Below are positions 59,633 through 64,000 of a DNA stretch of 64,000 bases, piece by piece. This DNA is from Melieria omissa. Taxonomy: Eukaryota; Arthropoda; Insecta; Diptera; Ulidiidae. The position numbers and the translations under genes were made by a program. The notes beneath the pieces are model-generated. The model made no database searches. It was given only the letters and a program-made list of their open reading frames with translations, and was not told the DNA's origin. Positions within the stretch are counted from its first letter, which is position 1, and the number at the start of each line of letters is the position of its first letter. The stretch covers positions 310,001 through 374,000 of the forward strand of contig CAXARI010000079.1 of the NCBI GenBank assembly GCA_963971225.1, given 5' to 3'.

Positions 59633-60610
59633 CCCTCCGATGCCCAACAAGGTCTGTAGGGACCTATGGCGTTTTAAAATACGCGACATTTCAATACGGA
59701 GGGAGTGATGAGCTGGAGACTTTATGACTTCTATAAATGGAATATTTAGAAGCTGTTAAAATATATTTCGGCACGATTGCATGTATTTTACCACCATATT
59801 TATCGCATTGAAGTCATTTAGCGCGTCGATGCGCGACAAGGTCCGCAGGGGCCTTGTAGGTAGCTCCATGTAATTTGCTTTTATTTTTTGTTAGTAACTA
59901 TAAATAGTTAGTGCCAAATCTTGATAGCAGCACAATTTCAAATAAATAGTTGAAATTAAAATACGTACGGTGATTGGGATCAAATTAATATGCCGCCGTA
60001 CGCGCTTTCAACAACTGAGCATGAGTGAACAACAAGCAGTAATGCAGACTTTGGTCAGATATTTGGAAAACAATGAAGAACCTTATTCATTCACCGAGGA
60101 GACAAATTACAAAGATTTCTTGCCATACAATGAAACATATGATGCTGAAGTTGAACTGAATGTCACTCTGGCGGTTGAAGCTGACTCCGACGACGATGAT
60201 CAAACTCCATTATTAGTTTGATAATGGCTGAAGGTATTGCCTAAGTATATACACAAATAATGAAAAACTGATTAAAAATAAAAATAAATATATATAAAAA
60301 CCCATTACTCTAAAAAAAATGCCATACTTGCAGCGGCATAGATGCATGAACAGCTAAAGCAAAGTTAGGCAACTAAATGCAATTATTTTGTATTGTATAC
60401 GTTTTTACCTATCTGTCTGTAGTAACAAATACACATGTGTTTACAAAAAAATATACACGAAGCAAAACTTTTTGGCTCTCCAAACACATCTAGACACATT
60501 CTGTAACCCTACATTATAAAATTACACATCTTATATGCAATATTACAAAAAAGGTCCCTGGGGACCTTGTTGGGCTTTGACCGTGTAAAAAATTATCGGT
60601 TATCGGAGTG
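59633..60610. mobile_element. Inner TTAA-flanked, piggyBac-like element
   Basis: 978 bp between TTAA at 59629-59632 and 60611-60614. Ends are CCCTCCGATG and, on the other strand, CACTCCGATA, then GCCCAACAAGGTC on both sides (adjacent on the left, about 25 bases further in on the right). Each end carries an inverted GGTCC...GGACC-like motif (near 59650 and 60554), and a related block GGTCCGCAGGGGCC lies at 59841. This looks like a separate piggyBac-type element sitting in the outer one. It keeps at most the first part of a transposase. Confidence 0.7.
60021..60221 (+). pseudogene. Acidic 66-codon frame, possible transposase N-terminal remnant
   Basis: From ATG at 60021, MSEQQAVMQTLVRYLENN and on, ending EADSDDDDQTPLLV then stop. 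Acidic N termini are usual for piggyBac transposases, and the place after the left end of a TTAA element fits, but no catalytic region follows before 60610. It could be a truncated remnant, a small protein of the element, or chance. I do not recognise a domain. The rest of the element, 60222-60610, is AT-rich with no frame of note. Confidence 0.4.
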
Positions 60611-60636
60611 TTAATTTCAAATGGCATTGGGCCATG

Positions 60637-60972
60637 GGCAGCCGCCGTGGCTCAGTTGGTTAGTGCGCGGTCCAGCGAGTCGTATGCAGAGCGACGCAAG
60701 ATCGAATACTGTATGTAGTAACACCTAAACAAAAATAACGGGAAACTCGTTTTCTCTTTCGGTGGCTGTCCTCTCAGCTGGAAATGGCAAACCTCTGAGA
60801 GTAAAAATTGCCTATGAAAAAGCTCCCAACCTGCCGTTCGGAACCGGCATAAAAACTGTAGGTCCCTTCCACCCGCGTACAAAATTCACACGCACAACAC
60901 GGGTGGTTGCGGGAAGCTAGGCCTTAGTCTCCCGTAAGCGGGCTGTCGTGCCAATCAATTATTATTATTATA
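60637..60972 (+). mobile_element. tRNA-derived SINE, complete, with target duplication
   Basis: 336 bp flanked by GGGCCATG (60629-60636 and 60973-60980). Head: tRNA-like with A box TGGCTCAGTTGG at 60648-60659 and a weak B box AGATCGAATAC near 60699. Body: about 240 bases shared with the copies at 1-129 and 52151-57319. Tail: (ATT)n at 60959-60972. Polymerase III transcription and mobilisation by a LINE are expected for this class. The tail does not match the CCTA tail of the LINE at 52408-57236, so that LINE is unlikely to be its partner. It sits inside the outer TTAA element. Confidence 0.92.
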
Positions 60973-61237
60973 GGGCCATGAGCCATGCTATATTTCTTCC
61001 GATCAACGTAATCAATAACGTAAAACACCAAAATGCTAAAATTATTGCTCTATTAATATGTATTTATTATTTTTAACTTAAATTATCAATAAATAACGCT
61101 TTATTTTATAAGCCAACAACGATTTTTTTAGTTTGTGCGCCATTATTTTTACTTTTCTCATACAAATTGTATAAAGGTACCCGGGTACCTTCGTATTGAT
61201 AATAGGTGGAAATTTTTCGTATTGACAGAAGGGTTAA

Positions 61238-64000
61238 TCAAAATGGCGTCAAAATTAAGCCAGAGTGACCACCTTTCACCAATTTGGTAAATAAAAAAAT
61301 ATCCCACCGGCAGCATGATCGAAATTATGGCTGTTAAATCTCGACCCGTTAACGGATTTTAATAATATTATGCCTTATTATTTAGCTAGACTCGTATGCT
61401 TTCTATAATGGTATCAATCATCCTTCTATACCCCAAGGTTCGAAAGCAAATCGATTTGGAACGGTGACTTTGAAAAAATTGCTACTTGGGTGCAACCACT
61501 AAAATGCTTGTCAACACCAAATGCATAAGTTCATATTAATAATTGACCCCTTAAAATTTAGCCAGAGTCCTATGTTTTCTATATTGGTCCCTAGCTTTTC
61601 ATTATCCTTCAGGAATAATGAGCATATCGATGCGCAAGGATAACATTGAAAAACTGCCTATTACAAAATACACACTCACCAGTAAAGTACTTATAGATTC
61701 CAAACGGTATGGGTTACGTTAATAAAAAACCCCTTAAAATGTAGCTAGAGATCGCAGCTTTATCAAATTAAATCAATAATTTGATTACTATTCGGCAATC
61801 ATGAACAGATCGATGCGCAAGGGTGACATTAAATGGCTGCCTACTGCAAAATCGATAAATGCTTGTAAAATATGATGATTCTAGGTTTATAGAAAAAATA
61901 ATAACCTTAAAACCTAGCTGGAGTTTTGAGCTTTCATAAATGGGGTCAATCTTCTCGTTATCTCAAATAATGCAGGAGAATTTCGTTGTGGAAAAGTGAT
62001 ATCAACCACATGATACATCTATATCAGGGGTGCCCAAAATATTCTTATGGAAAAGCAAAAACCAATACATGTAAAGTTGCCCAAAAAAATGCAAACAAAT
62101 GATTTAATTAATTGAATTAGTTTAAAGCACATTGTGCATTTCGCTTGACCCTTAAAATTATAAGTGAAAAAAATATAATGTTCCCATTTGTCATTGCCGA
62201 AAGGCCAACCAATCGCCAAAACAAAAACTACAACAACAAAAGCATCTAATTTTTTTTCATACATAGAATTTCTTGAGGCAACAAAACAAAAATCCGCGCA
62301 GCCCCCACACGTGTTGCTTCATTGCTGTCACAACAACGACTGATTGAAAGAATGCACCTCTGATCTATATAACCAATCAAATGCTTGTGGAACCTAAGTA
62401 CGCACAATCACTTTAATCAAAATGGCGTCAAAATTAAGCCAGAGTGACCACCTTTCACCAATTTGGTAAATAAAAAAAATATCCCACCGGCAGCATGATC
62501 GAAATTATGGCTGTTAAATCTCGACCCGTTAACGGATTTTAATAGTATTATGCCATATTATTTAGCTAGACTCGTATGCTTTCTATAATGGTATCAATCA
62601 TCCTTCTATACCCCAAGGTTCGAAAGCAAATCGATTTGGAACGGTGACTTTGAAAAAATTGCTACTTGGGTGCAACCACTAAAATGCTTGTCAACACCAA
62701 ATGCATAAGTTCATATTAATAATTGACCCCTTAAAATTTAGCCAGAGTCCTATGTTTTCTATATTGGTCCCTAGCTTTTCATTATCCTTCAGGAATAATG
62801 AGCATATCGATGCGCAAGGATAACATTGAAAAACTGCCTATTACAAAATACACACTCACCAGTAAAGTACTTATAGATTCCAAACGGTATGGGTTACGTT
62901 AATAAAAAACCCCTTAAAATGTAGCTAGAGATCGCAGCTTTATCAAATTAAATCAATAATTTGATTACTATTCGGCAATCATGAACAGATCGATGCGCAA
63001 GAGTGACATTAAATGGCTGCCTACTGCAAAATCGATAAAATGCTTGTAAAATATGATGATTCTAGGTTTATAGAAAAAATATCAACCTTAAAACCTAGCT
63101 GGAGCTTTGAGCTTTCATAAATGGGGTCAATCTTCTCGTTATCTCAAATAATGCAGGAGAATTTCGTTGTGGAAAAGTGATATCGACCACATGATACATC
63201 TATATCAGGGGTGCCCAAAATCTTCTTATGGAAAAGCAAAAACCAATACATGTAAAGTTGCCCAAAAAAAATGCAAACAAATTATTTAATTAATTGAATT
63301 AGTTGAAAGCACATTGTGCATTTCGCTTGACCCTTAAAATTATAAGTGAAAAAAATATAATGTTCCCATTTGTCATTGCCGAAAGGCCAACCAATCGCCA
63401 AAACAAAAACTACAACAAGAAAAGCATCTAATTTTTTTTCATACATACAATTTCTTGAGGCAACAAAACAAAAATCCGCGCAGCCCCCACACGTGTTGCT
63501 TCGTTGCTGTCACAACAACGACTGATTGAAAGAATGCACCTCTGATCTATATAACCAATCAAATGCTTGTGGAACCTAAGTACGCACAATCACTTTAATC
63601 AAAATGGCGTCAAAATTAAGCCAGAGTGACCACCTTTCACCAATTTGGTAAATAAAAAAATATCCCACCGCCAGCATGATCGAAATTATGGCTGTTAAAT
63701 CTCGACCCGTTAACGGATTTTAATAATATTATGCCATATTATTTAGCTAGACTCGTATGCTTTCTATAATGGTATCAATCATCCTTCTATACCCCAAGGT
63801 TCGAAAGCAAATCGATTTGGAACCGTGACTTTGAAAAAATTGCTACTTGGGTGCAACCACTAAAATGCTTGTCAACACCAAATGCATAAGTGCATATTAA
63901 TAATTGACCCCTTAAAATTTAGCCAGAGTCTTATGCTTTCTATATTGGTCCCTACCTTTTCATTATCCTTCAGGAATAATGAGCATATCGATGCGCAAGG
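61238..64000. repeat. Satellite array to the right window edge
   Basis: Just over two units, landmarks at 62306 and 63488 (1,182 bp), entering at TCAAAATGGCGTC. Both units share CAAATGCATAAGTTCATATT or close variants and the AGAGATCGCAGC form seen at 47820 and 50310. No gene is seen. Confidence 0.95.

Larger units (their letters stand above)
59310..61233. mobile_element. TTAA-flanked, piggyBac-like element (outer)
   Basis: Bounded by TTAA at 59306-59309 and 61234-61237. Ends are CCTTCGCC (left) and, on the other strand, CCCTTCTGTC (right), followed on both sides by CAATAC and an ACCCGGGT block. This resembles piggyBac-like ends, which insert at TTAA. No transposase frame remains in its own sequence (59310-59628 and 60981-61233), so it would be non-autonomous. 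It contains an inner TTAA element and a SINE. The satellite flanks do not join into one unit; about 590 bp are missing. Confidence 0.65.

Noticed and set aside
60637..60710. A tRNA gene
   Set aside because: It has an A box and a poor B box but is joined to the SINE body and tail, flanked by a target duplication, and repeated at two other places. It is a SINE head.
745..63500. The CACGTG palindrome of each unit as a functional E-box
   Set aside because: A six-base match repeated by tandem duplication is no evidence of binding by itself.

Overview
This is repeat DNA from an animal nuclear genome, most likely a fly. It looks like heterochromatic satellite, and it holds no ordinary host gene that I can recognise. 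About two thirds of the window is one tandem satellite with a unit of about 1.18 kb. The rest is transposable elements inserted into that array. The insect guess rests on the mix of elements: an env-less Ty3/gypsy element with a putative tRNA-Leu primer site, a LOA/R1/I-like LINE with RNase H, a Tc1/mariner relative, TTAA-flanked piggyBac-like elements and a tRNA-headed SINE. The species cannot be named from the sequence.

Layout. 1-129: the 5' part of a minus-strand SINE. 139-32391: about 27 satellite units. 32392-38481: a minus-strand Ty3/gypsy element (copy 1) whose two LTRs look identical. 38482-41343: satellite. 41344-47438: a plus-strand copy of the same family (copy 2). 47439-48619: satellite. 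48620-49920: a decayed Tc1/mariner-type element. 49921-52150: satellite. 52151-57319: a minus-strand SINE split by a plus-strand LINE (52408-57236). 57320-59305: rearranged satellite. 59310-61233: a TTAA-flanked element that carries a second TTAA-flanked element (59633-60610) and a complete SINE (60637-60972). 61238-64000: satellite.

The satellite has three levels of order. Each 1.18 kb unit holds four diverged copies of a 175-185 bp repeat plus a segment of about 470 bp that is unlike them. Five unit types in fixed order form a higher-order repeat of exactly 5,908 bp, measured between matching landmarks. Whole units have been gained or lost between copies (3,543 bp and 2,386 bp steps), as expected from unequal exchange. 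Every unit checked keeps a TATA-like box upstream of a 15-codon reading frame in good fly start context; whether it is used is unknown.

The two Ty3/gypsy copies are structurally complete: LTRs, primer site, polypurine tract, gag with an N-terminal SAP-like motif and a CCHC knuckle, and pol with protease, RT, RNase H and integrase. Pol has no ATG near its start. It lies in the -1 frame, and both copies carry GTTAAAC just before the gag stop, followed by a sequence that can fold as an H-type pseudoknot, so -1 frameshifting is the likely route to Gag-Pol. Copy 1 may still be mobile. The LINE, the Tc1-type element and the TTAA elements are broken or reduced.
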